A stretch of DNA of 64,000 nt from contig CP136069.1 of the NCBI GenBank assembly GCA_032622095.1, positions 1,709,462 to 1,773,461 of the forward strand. The letters are read 5' to 3'. Shown piece by piece: positions 1 through 14,736 of the stretch (positions within the stretch are counted from its first letter, which is position 1; the number at the start of each line of letters is the position of its first letter). Both the position numbers and the translations under genes were made by a program. This DNA is from Siphonodentalium dalli (taxonomy: Eukaryota; Mollusca; Scaphopoda; Gadilida; Siphonodentaliidae). The notes under the pieces were generated by a model. That model ran no database searches and was not told where the DNA came from. It saw only the letters and a list, made by a program, of their open reading frames with translations.

Positions 1-2785
1 TTGATATGAGTTAACATACAATCTCGGTAGGTACGTTTGAACAGTGTGACCTGTCCCATTGGCGTATGATTGATTTTGATTTTAGTTAACATACAATCTC
101 GGGAGGTACATTTGAACAGTGTGACCTGTCCCTCTGGCGTATGATTGATTTTGATTTGAGTTAACATACAATCTCGGGAGGTACATTTGAACAGTATGAC
201 CTGTCCCTCTGGCGTATGATTGATTTTGATATTAGTTAACATACAATCTCGGTAGGTCCATTTGAACAGTGTGACCTGTCCCTCTGGCGTATGATTGATT
301 TTGATTTGAGTTAACATACAATCTCGGTAGGTCCATTTGAACAGTGTGACCTGTCCCCCTGGCGTATGATTGATTTTGATATGAGTTAACATACCATCTC
401 GGTAGGTCCATTTGAACAGTGTGACCTGTCCCCCTGGCGTATGATTGATTTTGATGTGAGTTAACATACAATCTCGGTAGGTCCATTTGAACAGTGTGAC
501 CTGTCCCCCTGGCGTATGATTGATTTTGATATGAGTTAACATACTATCTCGGTAGGTCCATTTGAACAGTGTGACCTGTCCCCCTGGCGTATGATTGATT
601 TTGATTTGAGTTAACATACAATCTCTGTAAGTACATTTGAACAGTGTGACCTGTTCCTCTGGCGTAATATTTATTTTGTTATGAGTTAACATACAATCGC
701 GGTAGGTCCATTTGAACAGTGTGACCTGTCCCCCTGGCGTATGATTGATTTTGATATGAGTTAACATACAATATCGGTAGGTACATTTGAACAGTGTGAC
801 CTGTCCCCCTGGCGTATGATTGATTTTGATATTAGTTAACATACAATCTCAGTAGGTACATTTGAACAGTGTGACCTGTCCCTCTGGCGTATGATTGATT
901 TTGATTTGAGTTAACATACAATCTCGGTAGGTCCATTTGAACAGTGTGACCTGTCCCCCTGGCGTATGATTGATTTTGATATGAGTTAACATACTATCTC
1001 GGTAGGTACATTTGAACAGTGTGACCTGTCCCCCTGGCGTATGATTGATTTTGATATTAGTTAACATACAATCTCGGTAGGTACATTTGAACAGTGTGAC
1101 CTGTCCCCCTGGCGTATGATTGACTTTGATATGAGTTAACATACAATCTCGGTAGGTCCATTTGAACAGTGTGACCTGTCCCCCTGGCGTATGATTGATT
1201 TTGATATGAGTTAACATACAATCTCGGTAGGTACATTTGAACAGTGTGACCTGTCCCTCTGGCGTATGATTGATTTTGATATTAGTTAACATACAATCTC
1301 GGTAGGTCCATTTGAACAGTGTGACCTGTCCCTCTGGCGTATGATTGATTTTGATTTGAGTTAACATACAATCTCGGTAGGTCCATTTGAACAGTGTGAC
1401 CTGTCCCCCTGGCGTATGATTGATTTTGATATGAGTTAACATACCATCTCGGTAGGTCCATTTGAACAGTGTGACCTGTCCCCCTGGCGTATGATTGATT
1501 TTGATATGAGTTAACATACAATCTCGGTAGGTACATTTGAACAGTATGACCTGTCCCTCTGGCGTATGATTGATTTTGATATGAGTTAACATACAATCTC
1601 GGTAGGTACGTTTGAACAGTGTGACCTGTCCCATTGGCGTATGATTGATTTTGATTTGAGTTAACATACAATCTCGGGAGGTACATTTGAACAGTGTGAC
1701 CTGTCCCTCTGGCGTATGATTGATTTTGATTTGAGTTAACATACAATCTCGGGAGGTACATTTGAACAGTATGACCTGTCCCTCTGGCGTATGATTGATT
1801 TTGATATTAGTTAACATACAATCTCGGTAGGTCCATTTGAACAGTGTGACCTGTCCCTCTGGCGTATGATTGATTTTGATTTGAGTTAACATACAATCTC
1901 GGTAGGTCCATTTGAACAGTGTGACCTGTCCCCCTGGCGTATGATTGATTTTGATATGAGTTAACATACCATCTCGGTAGGTCCATTTGAACAGTGTGAC
2001 CTGTCCCCCTGGCGTATGATTGATTTTGATATGAGTTAACATACAATCTCGGTAGGTCCATTTGAACAGTGTGACCTGTCCCCCTGGCGTATGATTGATT
2101 TTGATATGAGTTAACATACTATCTCGGTAGGTCCATTTGAACAGTGTGACCTGTCCCCCTGGCGTATGATTGATTTTGATTTGAGTTAACATACAATCTC
2201 TGTAAGTACATTTGAACAGTGTGACCTGTTCCTCTGACGTAATATTTATTTTGTTATGAGTTAACATACAATCGCGGTAGGTCCATTTGAACAGTGTGAC
2301 CTGTCCCCCTGGCGTATGATTGATTTTGATATGAGTTAACATACAATATCGGTAGGTACATTTGAACAGTGTGACCTGTCCCCCTGGCGTATGATTGATT
2401 TTGATATTAGTTAACATACAATCTCAGTAGGTACATTTGAACAGTGTGACCTGTCCCTCTGGCGTATGATTGATTTTGATTTGAGTTAACATACAATCTC
2501 GGTAGGTCCATTTGAACAGTGTGACCTGTCCCCCTGGCGTATGATTGATTTTGATATGAGTTAACATACTATCTCGGTAGGTACATTTGAACAGTGTGAC
2601 CTGTCCCCCTGGCGTATGATTGATTTTGATATTAGTTAACATACAATCTCGGTAGGTACATTTGAACAGTGTGACCTGTCCCCCTGGCGTATGATTGACT
2701 TTGATATGAGTTAACATACAATCTCGGTAGGTCCATTTGAACAGTGTGACCTGTCCCCCTGGCGTATGATTGATTTTGATATGAG

Positions 2786-5700
2786 TTAACATACTACCTC
2801 GGTAGGTACATTTGAACAGTGTGACCTGTCCCTCTGGCATATGATTGATTTTGATATGAGTTAACATACAATCTCGGTAGGTACATTTGAACAGTGTGAC
2901 CTGTCCCTCTGGCATATGATTGATTTTGATATGAGTTAACATACAATATCGGTAGGTACATTAGAACAGTGTGACCTGTCCCCCTGCCGTATGATTGGTT
3001 TTGATATTAGTTAACATACAATATCGGTAGGTAAATTTGATTAGTGTGACCTGTCCCCCTGGCGTATGATTGGTTTTGATATTAGTTAACATACAATCTC
3101 GGTAGGTCCATTTGAACAGTGTGACCTGTCCCCCTGGCGTAATATTTATTTTGATATGAGTTAACATACAATCTCGGTAGGTCCATTTGAACAGTGTGAC
3201 CTTTCCCCCTGGCGTATGATTGATTTTGATTTGAGTTAACATACAATCTCTGTAGGTACATTTGAACAGTGTGACCTGTTCCTCTGGCGTAATATTTATT
3301 TTGATATGAGGTAACATACAATCTCGGTAGGTCCATTTGAACAGTGTGACCTGTTCCCCTGGCGTATGATTGATTTAGATATGAGTTAACATACAATATC
3401 GGTAGGTGCATTAGAACAGTGTCACCTGTCACTCTGGCGTATGATTGATTTTGATATGAGTTAACATACAATCTCGGTAGGTACATTTGAACAGTGTGAC
3501 CTGTCCCCCTGGCGTATGATTGATTTTGATATGAGTTAACATACAATATCGGTAGGTACATTTGAACAGTATGACCTGTCCCTCTGGCGTATGATTGATT
3601 TTGATATGAGTTAACATACAATCTCGGTAGGTACGTTTGAACAGTGTGACCTGTCCCTTTGGCGTATGATTGATTTTGATTTGAGTTAACATACAATCTC
3701 GGGAGGTACATTTGAACAGTGTGACCTGTCCCTCTGGCGTATGATTGATTTTGATTTGAGTTAACATACAATCTCGGGAGGTACATTTGAACAGTATGAC
3801 CTGTCCCTCTGGCGTATGATTGATTTTGATATTAGTTAACATACAATCTCGGTAGGTACATTTGAACAGTGTGACCTGTCCCTCTGGCATATGATTGATT
3901 TTGATATGAGTTAACATACAATATCGGTAGGTACATTAGAACAGTGTGACCTGTCCCCCTGGCGTATGATTGGTTTTGATATTAGTTAACATACAATCTC
4001 GGTAGGTACATTTGAACAGTGTGCCCTGTCCCTCTGACGTATTATTTATTTTGATATGAGTTAACATACAATCTCGGTAGGTACGTTTGAACAGTGTGAC
4101 CTGTCCCTTTGGCGTATGATTGATTTTGATTTGAGTTAACATACAATCTCGGGAGGTACATTTGAACAGTGTGACCTGTCCCTCTGGCGTATGATTGATT
4201 TTGATATGAGTTAACATACAATCTCGGTAGGTACATTTGAACAGTGTGACCTGTCCCCCTGGCGTATGATTGACTTTGATATGAGTTAACATACAATCTC
4301 GGTAGGTCCATTTGAACAGTGTGACCTGTCCCCCTGGCGTATGATTGATTTTGATATGAGTTAACATACTACCTCGGTAGGTACATTTGAACAGTGTGAC
4401 CTGTCCCTCTGGCATATGATTGATTTTGATATGAGTTAACATACAATCTCGGTAGGTACATTTGAACAGTGTGACCTGTCCCTCTGGCATATGATTGATT
4501 TTGATATGAGTTAACATACAATATCGGTAGGTACATTAGAACAGTGTGACCTGTCCCCCTGCCGTATGATTGGTTTTGATATTAGTTAACATACAATATC
4601 GGTAGGTAAATTTGATTAGTGTGACCTGTCCCCCTGGCGTATGATTGGTTTTGATATTAGTTAACATACAATCTCGGTAGGTCCATTTGAACAGTGTGAC
4701 CTGTCCCCCTGGCGTAATATTTATTTTGATATGAGTTAACATACAATCTCGGTAGGTCCATTTGAACAGTGTGACCTTTCCCCCTGGCGTATGATTGATT
4801 TTGATTTGAGTTAACATATAATCTCTGTAGGTACATTTGAACAGTGTGACCTGTTCCTCTGGCGTAATATTTATTTTGATATGAGGTAACATACAATCTC
4901 GGTAGGTCCATTTGAACAGTGTGACCTGTTCCCCTGGCGTATGATTGATTTTGATATGAGTTAACATACAATATCGGTAGGTGCATTAGAACAGTGTCAC
5001 CTGTCACTCTGGCGTATGATTGATTTTGATATGAGTTAACATACAATCTCGGTAGGTACATTTGAACAGTGTGACCTGTCCCCCTGGCGTATGATTGATT
5101 TTGATATGAGTTAACATACAATATCGGTAGGTACATTTGAACAGTATGACCTGTCCCTCTGGCGTATGATTGATTTTGATATGAGTTAACATACAATCTC
5201 GGTAGGTACGTTTGAACAGTGTGACCTGTCCCTTTGGCGTATGATTGATTTTGATTTGAGTTAACATACAATCTCGGGAGGTACATTTGAACAGTGTGAC
5301 CTGTCCCTCTGGCGTATGATTGATTTTGATTTGAGTTAACATACAATCTCGGGAGGTACATTTGAACAGTATGACCTGTCCCTCTGGCGTATGATTGATT
5401 TTGATATTAGTTAACATACAATCTCGGTAGGTACATTTGAACAGTGTGACCTGTCCCTCTGGCATATGATTGATTTTGATATGAGTTAACATACAATATC
5501 GGTAGGTACATTAGAACAGTGTGACCTGTCCCCCTGGCGTATGATTGGTTTTGATATTAGTTAACATACAATCTCGGTAGGTACATTTGAACAGTGTGCC
5601 CTGTCCCTCTGACGTATTATTTATTTTGATATGAGTTAACATACAATCTCGGTAGGTACGTTTGAACAGTGTGACCTGTCCCTTTGGCGTATGATTGATT

Positions 5701-5870
5701 TTGATTTGAGTTAACATACAATCTCGGGAGGTACATTTGAACAGTGTGACCTGTCCCTCTGGCGTATGATTGATTTTGATATGAGTTAACATACAATCTC
5801 GGTAGGTACATTTGAACAGTGTGACCTGTCCCTCTGGCGTATGATTGATTTTGATATTAGTTAACATACA
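2786..5870. repeat. Higher-order duplication in the 75-bp array, offset 1575 bp
   Basis: The order of monomer variants repeats at an offset of exactly 21 monomers: the variant at about 2791 (TACCTCGG) recurs at about 4366, and the run at 3082-3786 recurs at 4657-5361 almost unchanged. The same 1575-bp offset links about 1-1210 with 1576-2785. This points to block duplication, such as unequal exchange, rather than independent monomer turnover. Block ends are approximate. Confidence 0.8.
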
Positions 5871-8800
5871 ATCTCGGTAGGTCCATTTGAACAGTGTGTC
5901 CTGTCCCCCTGGCGTATGATTGATTTTGATATGAGTTAACATACTATCTCGGTAGGTACATTTGAACAGTGTGACCTGTCCCCCTGGCGTATGATTGATT
6001 TTGATATTAGTTAACATACAATCTCGGTAGGTACATTTGAACAGTGTGACCTGTCCCCCTGGCGTATGATTGATTTTGATATGAGTTAACATACAATCTC
6101 GGTAGGTCCATTTGAACAGTGTGACCTGTCCCCCTGGCGTATGATTGATTTTGATATGAGTTAACATACTATCTCGGTAGGTACATTTGAACAGTGTGAC
6201 CTGCCCTCTGGCATATGATTGATTTTGATATGAGTTAACATACAATCTCGGTAGGTACATTTGAACAGTGTGACCTGTCCCTCTGGCATATGATTGATTT
6301 TGATATGAGTTAACATACAATATCGGTAGGTACATTAGAACAGTGTGACCTGTCCCCCTGCCGTATGATTGGTTTTGATATTAGTTAACATACAATATCG
6401 GTAGGTACATTAGAACAGTGTGACCTGTCCCCCTGGCGTATGATTGGTTTTGATATTAGTTAACATACAATCTCGGTAGGTACATTTGAACAGTGTGACC
6501 TGTCCCTCTGGCGTATGATTGATTTTGATATGAGTTAACATACTATCTCGGTAGGTCCATTTGAACAGTGTGACCTGTCCCCCTGGCGTATGATTGATTT
6601 TGATATGAGTTAACATACAATCTCGGTAGGTACATTTGAACAGTGTGACCTGTCCCCCTGGCGTATGATTGATTTTGATTTGAGTTAACATACAATCTCT
6701 GTAAGTACATTTGAACAGTGTGACCTGTTCCTCTGGCGTAATATTTATTTTGTTATGAGTTAACATACAATCTCGGTAGGTCCATTTGAACAGTGTGACC
6801 TGTCCCCCTGGCGTATGATTGATTTTGATATTAGTTAACATACAATCTCGGTAGGTACATTTGAACAGTGTGACCTGTCCCCCTGGCGTATGATTGACTT
6901 TGATATGAGTTAACATACAATCTCGGTAGGTCCATTTGAACAGTGTGACCTGTCCCCCTGGCGTATGATTGATTTTGATATGAGTTAACATACTACCTCG
7001 GTAGGTACATTTGAACAGTGTGACCTGTCCCTCTGGCATATGATTGATTTTGATATGAGTTAACATACAATCTCGGTAGGTACATTTGAACAGTGTGACC
7101 TGTCCCTCTGGCATATGATTGATTTTGATATGAGTTAACATACAATATCGGTAGGTACATTAGAACAGTGTGACCTGTCCCCCTGCCGTATGATTGGTTT
7201 TGATATTAGTTAACATACAATATCGGTAGGTAAATTTGATTAGTGTGACCTGTCCCCCTGGCGTATGATTGGTTTTGATATTAGTTAACATACAATCTCG
7301 GTAGGTCCATTTGAACAGTGTGACCTGTCCCCCTGGCGTAATATTTATTTTGATATGAGTTAACATACAATCTCGGTAGGTCCATTTGAACAGTGTGACC
7401 TTTCCCCCTGGCGTATGATTGATTTTGATTTGAGTTAACATACAATCTCTGTAGGTACATTTGAACAGTGTGACCTGTTCCTCTGGCGTAATATTTATTT
7501 TGATATGAGGTAACATACAATCTCGGTAGGTCCATTTGAACAGTGTGACCTGTTCCCCTGGCGTATGATTGATTTTGATATGAGTTAACATACAATATCG
7601 GTAGGTGCATTAGAACAGTGTCACCTGTCACTCTGGCGTATGATTGATTTTGATATGAGTTAACATACAATCTCGGTAGGTACATTTGAACAGTGTGACC
7701 TGTCCCCCTGGCGTATGATTGATTTTGATATGAGTTAACATACAATATCGGTAGGTACATTTGAACAGTATGACCTGTCCCTCTGGCGTATGATTGATTT
7801 TGATATGAGTTAACATACAATCTCGGTAGGTACGTTTGAACAGTGTGACCTGTCCCTTTGGCGTATGATTGATTTTGATTTGAGTTAACATACAATCTCG
7901 GGAGGTACATTTGAACAGTGTGACCTGTCCCTCTGGCGTATGATTGATTTTGATTTGAGTTAACATACAATCTCGGGAGGTACATTTGAACAGTATGACC
8001 TGTCCCTCTGGCGTATGATTGATTTTGATATTAGTTAACATACAATCTCGGTAGGTACATTTGAACAGTGTGACCTGTCCCTCTGGCATATGATTGATTT
8101 TGATATGAGTTAACATACAATATCGGTAGGTACATTAGAACAGTGTGACCTGTCCCCCTGGCGTATGATTGGTTTTGATATTAGTTAACATACAATCTCG
8201 GTAGGTACATTTGAACAGTGTGCCCTGTCCCTCTGACGTATTATTTATTTTGATATGAGTTAACATACAATCTCGGTAGGTACGTTTGAACAGTGTGACC
8301 TGTCCCTTTGGCGTATAATTGATTTTGATTTGAGTTAACATACAATCTCGGGAGGTACATTTGAACAGTGTGACCTGTCCCTCTGGCGTATGATTGATTT
8401 TGATATGAGTTAACATACAATCTCGGTAGGTACATTTGAACAGTGTGACCTGTCCCTCTGGCGTATGATTGATTTTGATATTAGTTAACATACAATCTCG
8501 GTAGGTCCATTTGAACAGTGTGTCCTGTCCCCCTGGCGTATGATTGATTTTGATATGAGTTAACATACTATCTCGGTAGGTACATTTGAACAGTGTGACC
8601 TGTCCCCCTGGCGTATGATTGATTTTGATATTAGTTAACATACAATCTCGGTAGGTACATTTGAACAGTGTGACCTGTCCCCCTGGCGTATGATTGATTT
8701 TGATATGAGTTAACATACAATCTCGGTAGGTCCATTTGAACAGTGTGACCTGTCCCCCTGGCGTATGATTGATTTTGATATGAGTTAACATACTATCTCG

Positions 8801-9480
8801 GTAGGTACATTTGAACAGTGTGACCTGCCCTCTGGCATATGATTGATTTTGATATGAGTTAACATACAATCTCGGTAGGTACATTTGAACAGTGTGACCT
8901 GTCCCTCTGGCATATGATTGATTTTGATATGAGTTAACATACAATATCGGTAGGTACATTAGAACAGTGTGACCTGTCCCCCTGCCGTATGATTGGTTTT
9001 GATATTAGTTAACATACAATATCGGTAGGTACATTAGAACAGTGTGACCTGTCCCCCTGGCGTATGATTGGTTTTGATATTAGTTAACATACAATCTCGG
9101 TAGGTACATTTGAACAGTGTGACCTGTCCCTCTGGCGTATGATTGATTTTGATATGAGTTAACATACTATCTCGGTAGGTCCATTTGAACAGTGTGACCT
9201 GTCCCCCTGGCGTATGATTGATTTTGATATGAGTTAACATACAATCTCGGTAGGTACATTTGAACAGTGTGACCTGTCCCCCTGGCGTATGATTGATTTT
9301 GATTTGAGTTAACATACAATCTCTGTAAGTACATTTGAACAGTGTGACCTGTTCCTCTGGCGTAATATTTATTTTGTTATGAGTTAACATACAATCTCGG
9401 TAGGTCCATTTGAACAGTGTGACCTGTCCCCCTGGCGTATGATTGATTTTGATATGAGTTAACATACAATATCGGTAGGT
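4366..9480. repeat. Higher-order duplication in the 75-bp array, offset 2624 bp
   Basis: Variant order at 4366-6860 recurs at about 6990-9480 with a constant 2624-bp offset, one base short of 35 monomers (examples: 5004 and 7628, 5511 and 8135, 6410 and 9034). A short monomer near 6200, lacking three bases around CTGCCCTCTGG, recurs near 8825. Shared rare defects show the two blocks are copies. Smaller block copies follow at offsets of about 2473 bp (9605 and 12078), 824 bp (10134 and 10958) and 898 bp (12831 and 13729). Confidence 0.8.
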
Positions 9481-12400
9481 ACATTTGAACAGTGTGACCT
9501 GTCCCCCTGGCGTATGATTGATTTTGATATTAGTTAACATACAATCTCGGTAGGTCCATTAGAACAGTGTGACCTGTCCCCCTGCCGTATGATTGGTTTT
9601 GGTATTAGTTAACATACAATATCGATAGGTACATTAGAACAGTGTGACCTGTCCCTTTGGCGTATGATTGATTTTGATTTGAGTTAACATACAATCTCGG
9701 GAGGTATATTTGAACAGTGTGACCTGTCCCCCTGGTGTATGATTGATTTTGATATGAGTTAACATACAATCTCGGTAGGTACATTTGAACAGTGTGACCT
9801 GTCCCCCTGGCGTATGATTGATTTTGATATGAGTTAACATACCATCGCGGTAGGTACATTTGAACAGTGTGACCTGTCCCTCTGGCGTATGATTGATTTT
9901 GATATGAGTTAACATACAATCTCGGTAGGTACATTTGAACGGTGTGACCTGTCCCTCTGGCGTATGCTTGATTTTGATATGAGTTAACATACAATCTCGG
10001 TAGGTACATTTGAACAGTGTGACCTGTCCCTCTGGCGTATGATTGATTTTGATATGAGTTAACATACAATCTCGGTAGGTCCATTTGAACAGTGTGACCT
10101 GTCCCTCTGGCGTATTATTGATTTTGATATGAGTTAACATAAATCTGGGTAGGTACATTTGAACAGTGTGACCTGTCCCCCTGGCGTATGATTGATTTTG
10201 ATATGAGTTAACATACAATCTCGGTAGGTACATTTGAACAGTGTGACCTGTCCCCCTGGCGTATGATTGATTTTGATATTAGTTAACATACAATCTCGGT
10301 AGGTACATTTGAACAGTGTGACCTGTCCCCCTGGCGTATGATTGATTTTGATATGAGTTAACATACAATCTCGGTAGGTCCATTTGAACAGTGTGACCTG
10401 TCCCCCTGGCGTATGATTGATTTTGATATGAGTTAACATACTATCTCGGTAGGTACATTTGAACAGTGTGACCTGTCCCTCTGGCGTATGATTGATTTTG
10501 ATATGAGTTAACATACAATCTCGGTAGGTACATTTGAACAGTGTGACCTGTCCCTCTGGCATATGATTGATTTTGATATGAGTTAACATACAATCTCGGT
10601 AGGTACATTTGAACAGTGTGACCTGTCCCTCTGGCATATGATTGATTTTGATATGAGTTAACATACAATATCGGTAGGTACATTAGAACAGTGTGACCTG
10701 TCCCCCTGCCGTATGATTGGTTTTGATATTAGTTAACATACAATATCGGTAGGTACATTAGAACAGTGTGACCTGTCCCCCTGGTGTATGCTTGATTTTG
10801 ATATGAGTTAACATACAATCTCGGTAGGTACATTTGAACAGTGTGACCTGTCCCTCTGGCGTATGATTGATTTTGATATGAGTTAACATACAATCTCGGT
10901 AGGTCCATTTGAACAGTGTGACCTGTCCCTCTGGCGTATTATTGATTTTGATATGAGTTAACATAAATCTGGGTAGGTACATTTGAACAGTGTGACCTGT
11001 CCCCCTGGCGTATGATTGATTTTGATATGAGTTAACATACAATCTCGGTAGGTACATTTGAACAGTGTGACCTGTCCCCCTGGCGTATGATTGATTTTGA
11101 TATTAGTTAACATACAATCTCGGTAGGTACATTTGAACAGTGTGACCTGTCCCCCTGGCGTATGATTGATTTTGATATGAGTTAACATACAATCTCGGTA
11201 GGTCCATTTGAACAGTGTGACCTGTCCCCCTGGCGTATGATTGATTTTGATATGAGTTAACATACTATCTCGGTAGGTACATTTGAACAGTGTGACCTGT
11301 CCCTCTGGCGTATGATTGATTTTGATATGAGTTAACATACAATCTCGGTAGGTACATTTGAACAGTGTGACCTGTCCCTCTGGCATATGATTGATTTTGA
11401 TATGAGTTAACATACAATCTCGGTAGGTACATTTGAACAGTGTGACCTGTCCCTCTGGCATATGATTGATTTTGATATGAGTTAACATACAATATCGGTA
11501 GGTACATTAGAACAGTGTGACCTGTCCCCCTGCCGTATGATTGGTTTTGATATTAGTTAACATACAATATCGGTAGGTACATTAGAACAGTGTGACCTGT
11601 CCCCCTGGCGTATGATTGGTTTTGATATTAGTTAACATACAATCTCGGTAGGTACATTTGAACAGTGTGACCTGTCCCTCTGGCGTATGATTGATTTTGA
11701 TATGAGTTAACATACTATCTCGGTAGGTCCATTTGAACAGTGTGACCTGTCCCCCTGGCGTATGATTGATTTTGATTTGAGTTAACATACAATCTCTGTA
11801 AGTACATTTGAACAGTGTTACCTGTTCCTCTGGCGTAATATTTATTTTGTTATGAGTTAACATACAATCTCGGTAGGTCCATTTGAACAGTGTGACCTGT
11901 CCCCCTGGCGTATGATTGATTTTGATATGAGTTAACATACAATATCGGTAGGTACATTTGAACAGTGTGACCTGTCCCCCTGGCGTATGATTGATTTTGA
12001 TATTAGTTAACATACAATCTCGGTAGGTCCATTAGAACAGTGTGACCTGTCCCCCTGCCGTATGATTGGTTTTGGTATTAGTTAACATACAATATCGATA
12101 GGTACATTAGAACAGTGTGACCTGTCCCTTTGGCGTATGATTGATTTTGATTTGAGTTAACATACAATCTCGGGAGGTATATTTGAACAGTGTGACCTGT
12201 CCCCCTGGTGTATGATTGATTTTGATATGAGTTAACATACAATCTCGGTAGGTACATTTGAACAGTGTGACCTGTCCCCCTGGCGTATGATTGATTTTGA
12301 TATGAGTTAACATACCATCGCGGTAGGTACATTTGAACAGTGTGACCTGTCCCTCTGGCGTATGATTGATTTTGATATGAGTTAACATACAATCTCGGTA

Positions 12401-14736
12401 GGTACATTTGAACGGTGTGACCTGTCCCTCTGGCGTATGCTTGATTTTGATATGAGTTAACATACAATCTCGGTAGGTACATTTGAACAGTGTGACCTGT
12501 CCCTCTGGCGTATGATTGATTTTGATATGAGTTAACATACAATCTCGGTAGGTCCATTTGAACGGTGTGACCTGTCCCTCTGGCGTATGCTTGATTTTGA
12601 TATGAGTTAACATAAATCTGGGTAGGTACATTTGAACAGTGTGACCTGTCCCCCTGGCGTATGATTGATTTTGATATGAGTTAACATACAATCTCGGTAG
12701 GTACATTTGAACAGTGTGACCTGGCCCTCTGGTGTATGGTTGATTTTGATATGTGTTAACATACAATCTCGGTAGGTACATTTGAACAGTGTGACCTGTC
12801 CCTCTGGCGTATGATTGATTTTGATATGAGTTAACATACAATCTCGGTAGGTCCATTTGAACAGTGTGTCCTGTCCCCCTGGCGTATGATTGATTTTATA
12901 TGAGTTAACATACAATCTCGGTAGGTACATTTGAACAGTGTGACCTGTCCCTCTGGCGTATGATTGATTTTGATATGAGTTAACATACAATCTCGGTAGG
13001 TACATTTGAACAGTGCGACCTGTCCCTCTGGTGTATGGTTGATTTGATATGAGTTAACATACAATCTCGGTAGGTACATTTGAACAGTGTGACCTGTCCC
13101 TCTGGCGTATGATTGATTTTGATATTAGTTAACATACAATCTCGGTAGGTACATTTGAAGAGTGTGACCTGTCCCCCTGGCGTATGATTGATTTTGATAT
13201 GAGTTAACAAACAATCTCGGTAGGTACATTTGAACAGTGTGACCTGTCCCTCTGGCGTATGATTGATTTTGATATGAGTTAACATACAATCTCGGTAGGT
13301 ACATTTGAACAGTGTGACCTGTCCCTCTGGCTTATGATTAATTTTGATATGAGTTAACATACAATTTCGGTAGGTCCATTTTTACAGTGTGACCTGTCCC
13401 CCTGGCGTATGATTAATGTTGATATGAGTTAACATACATTCTCGTTAGGTACATTTGAACAGTGTGACCTGTCCCCCTGGCGTATGCTTGGTTTTGATAT
13501 TAGTTAACATACAATATCGGTAGATACATTAGAACAGTGTGACCTGTCCCCCTGGCGTATGATTGATTTTGATATGAGTTAACATACAATCTCGGTAGGT
13601 ACATTTGAACAGTGTGACCTGGCCCTCTGGTGTATGGTTGATTTTGATATGTGTTAACATACAATCTCGGTAGGTACATTTGAACAGTGTGACCTGTCCC
13701 TCTGGCGTATGATTGATTTTGATATGAGTTAACATACAATCTCGGTAGGTCCATTTGAACAGTGTGTCCTGTCCCCCTGGCGTATGATTGATTTTATATG
13801 AGTTAACATACAATCTCGGTAGGTACATTTGAACAGTGTGACCTGTCCCTCTGGCGTATGATTGATTTTGATATGAGTTAACATACAATCTCGGTAGGTA
13901 CATTTGAACAGTGCGACCTGTCCCTCTGGTGTATGGTTGATTTGATATGAGTTAACATACAATCTCGGTAGGTACATTTGAACAGTGTGACCTGTCCCTC
14001 TGGCGTATGATTGATTTTGATATGAGTTAACATACAATTTCGGTAGGTCCATTTGAACAGTGTGACCTGTCCCCCTGGCGTATGATTAATGTTGATATGA
14101 GTTAACATACATTCTCGTTAGGTACATTTGAACAGTGTGACCTGTCCCCCTGGCGTATGCTTGGTTTTGATATTAGTTAACATACAATATCGGTAGATAC
14201 ATTAGAACAGTGTGACCTGTCCCCTTGGCGTATGATTGGTTTTTATATTAGTTAACATACAATCTCGGTAGTTACATTTGAACAGTGTGACCTGTCCCTC
14301 TGTCGTATGATTGATTTTGATATGAGTTAACATACAATCTCGGTAGGTACGTTTGAACAGTGTGACGTGTCCCTTTGGCGTATGATTGATTTTGATTTGA
14401 GTTAACATACAATCTCGGGAGGTATATTTGAACCGTGTGACCTGTCCCTCTGGCGTATGCTTGATTTTGGTATGAGTTAACATACAATCTCGGTAGGTAC
14501 ATTTGAACAGTGTGACCTGTCCCCCTGGCGTATGATTGATTTTGATATGAGTTAACATACAATCTCGGTAGGTACATTTGAACAGTGTGACCTGTCCCTC
14601 TGGCGTTTGATAGATTTTGATATTAGTTAACATACAATCTCGGTAGGTCCATTTGAACAGTGTGTCCTGTCCCTCTGGCGTATGATTGATTTTGATATGA
14701 GTTAGCATACAATCTCGGCAGGTACATTTGAACAGT

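Larger units (their letters stand above)
1..14736. repeat. 75-bp satellite array, about 196 copies, left edge open
   Basis: Head-to-tail 75-bp units carry a conserved core (GTTAACATACAATCTCGG, then TTTGAACAGTGTGACCTG). The last recognisable unit ends near 14736, where the sequence becomes unique; the left edge is outside the window. Monomers differ by a few substitutions, with recurring variants such as TACCTCGG, a TATTTATTTTG spacer and GGCATATG. A few monomers are 72-74 bp (near 6200, 8825 and 10140). Since 75 is divisible by three, stop-free frames run for hundreds of codons on the minus strand (a 25-residue repeat), but one-base indels break each frame and start codons recur in every unit. 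I therefore read it as non-coding satellite. Confidence 0.97.

Noticed and set aside
849-2417. 522-codon minus-strand ORF made of a 25-residue repeat, and similar ORFs across 1-14736
   Set aside because: It is the product of a 75-bp satellite with a period divisible by three. Frames break at single-base indels, other frames are also open, and there is no splice or start context.
1-14736. Centromeric identity of the 75-bp satellite
   Set aside because: No CENP-B-like box is recognised, and location or function cannot be judged from sequence alone.
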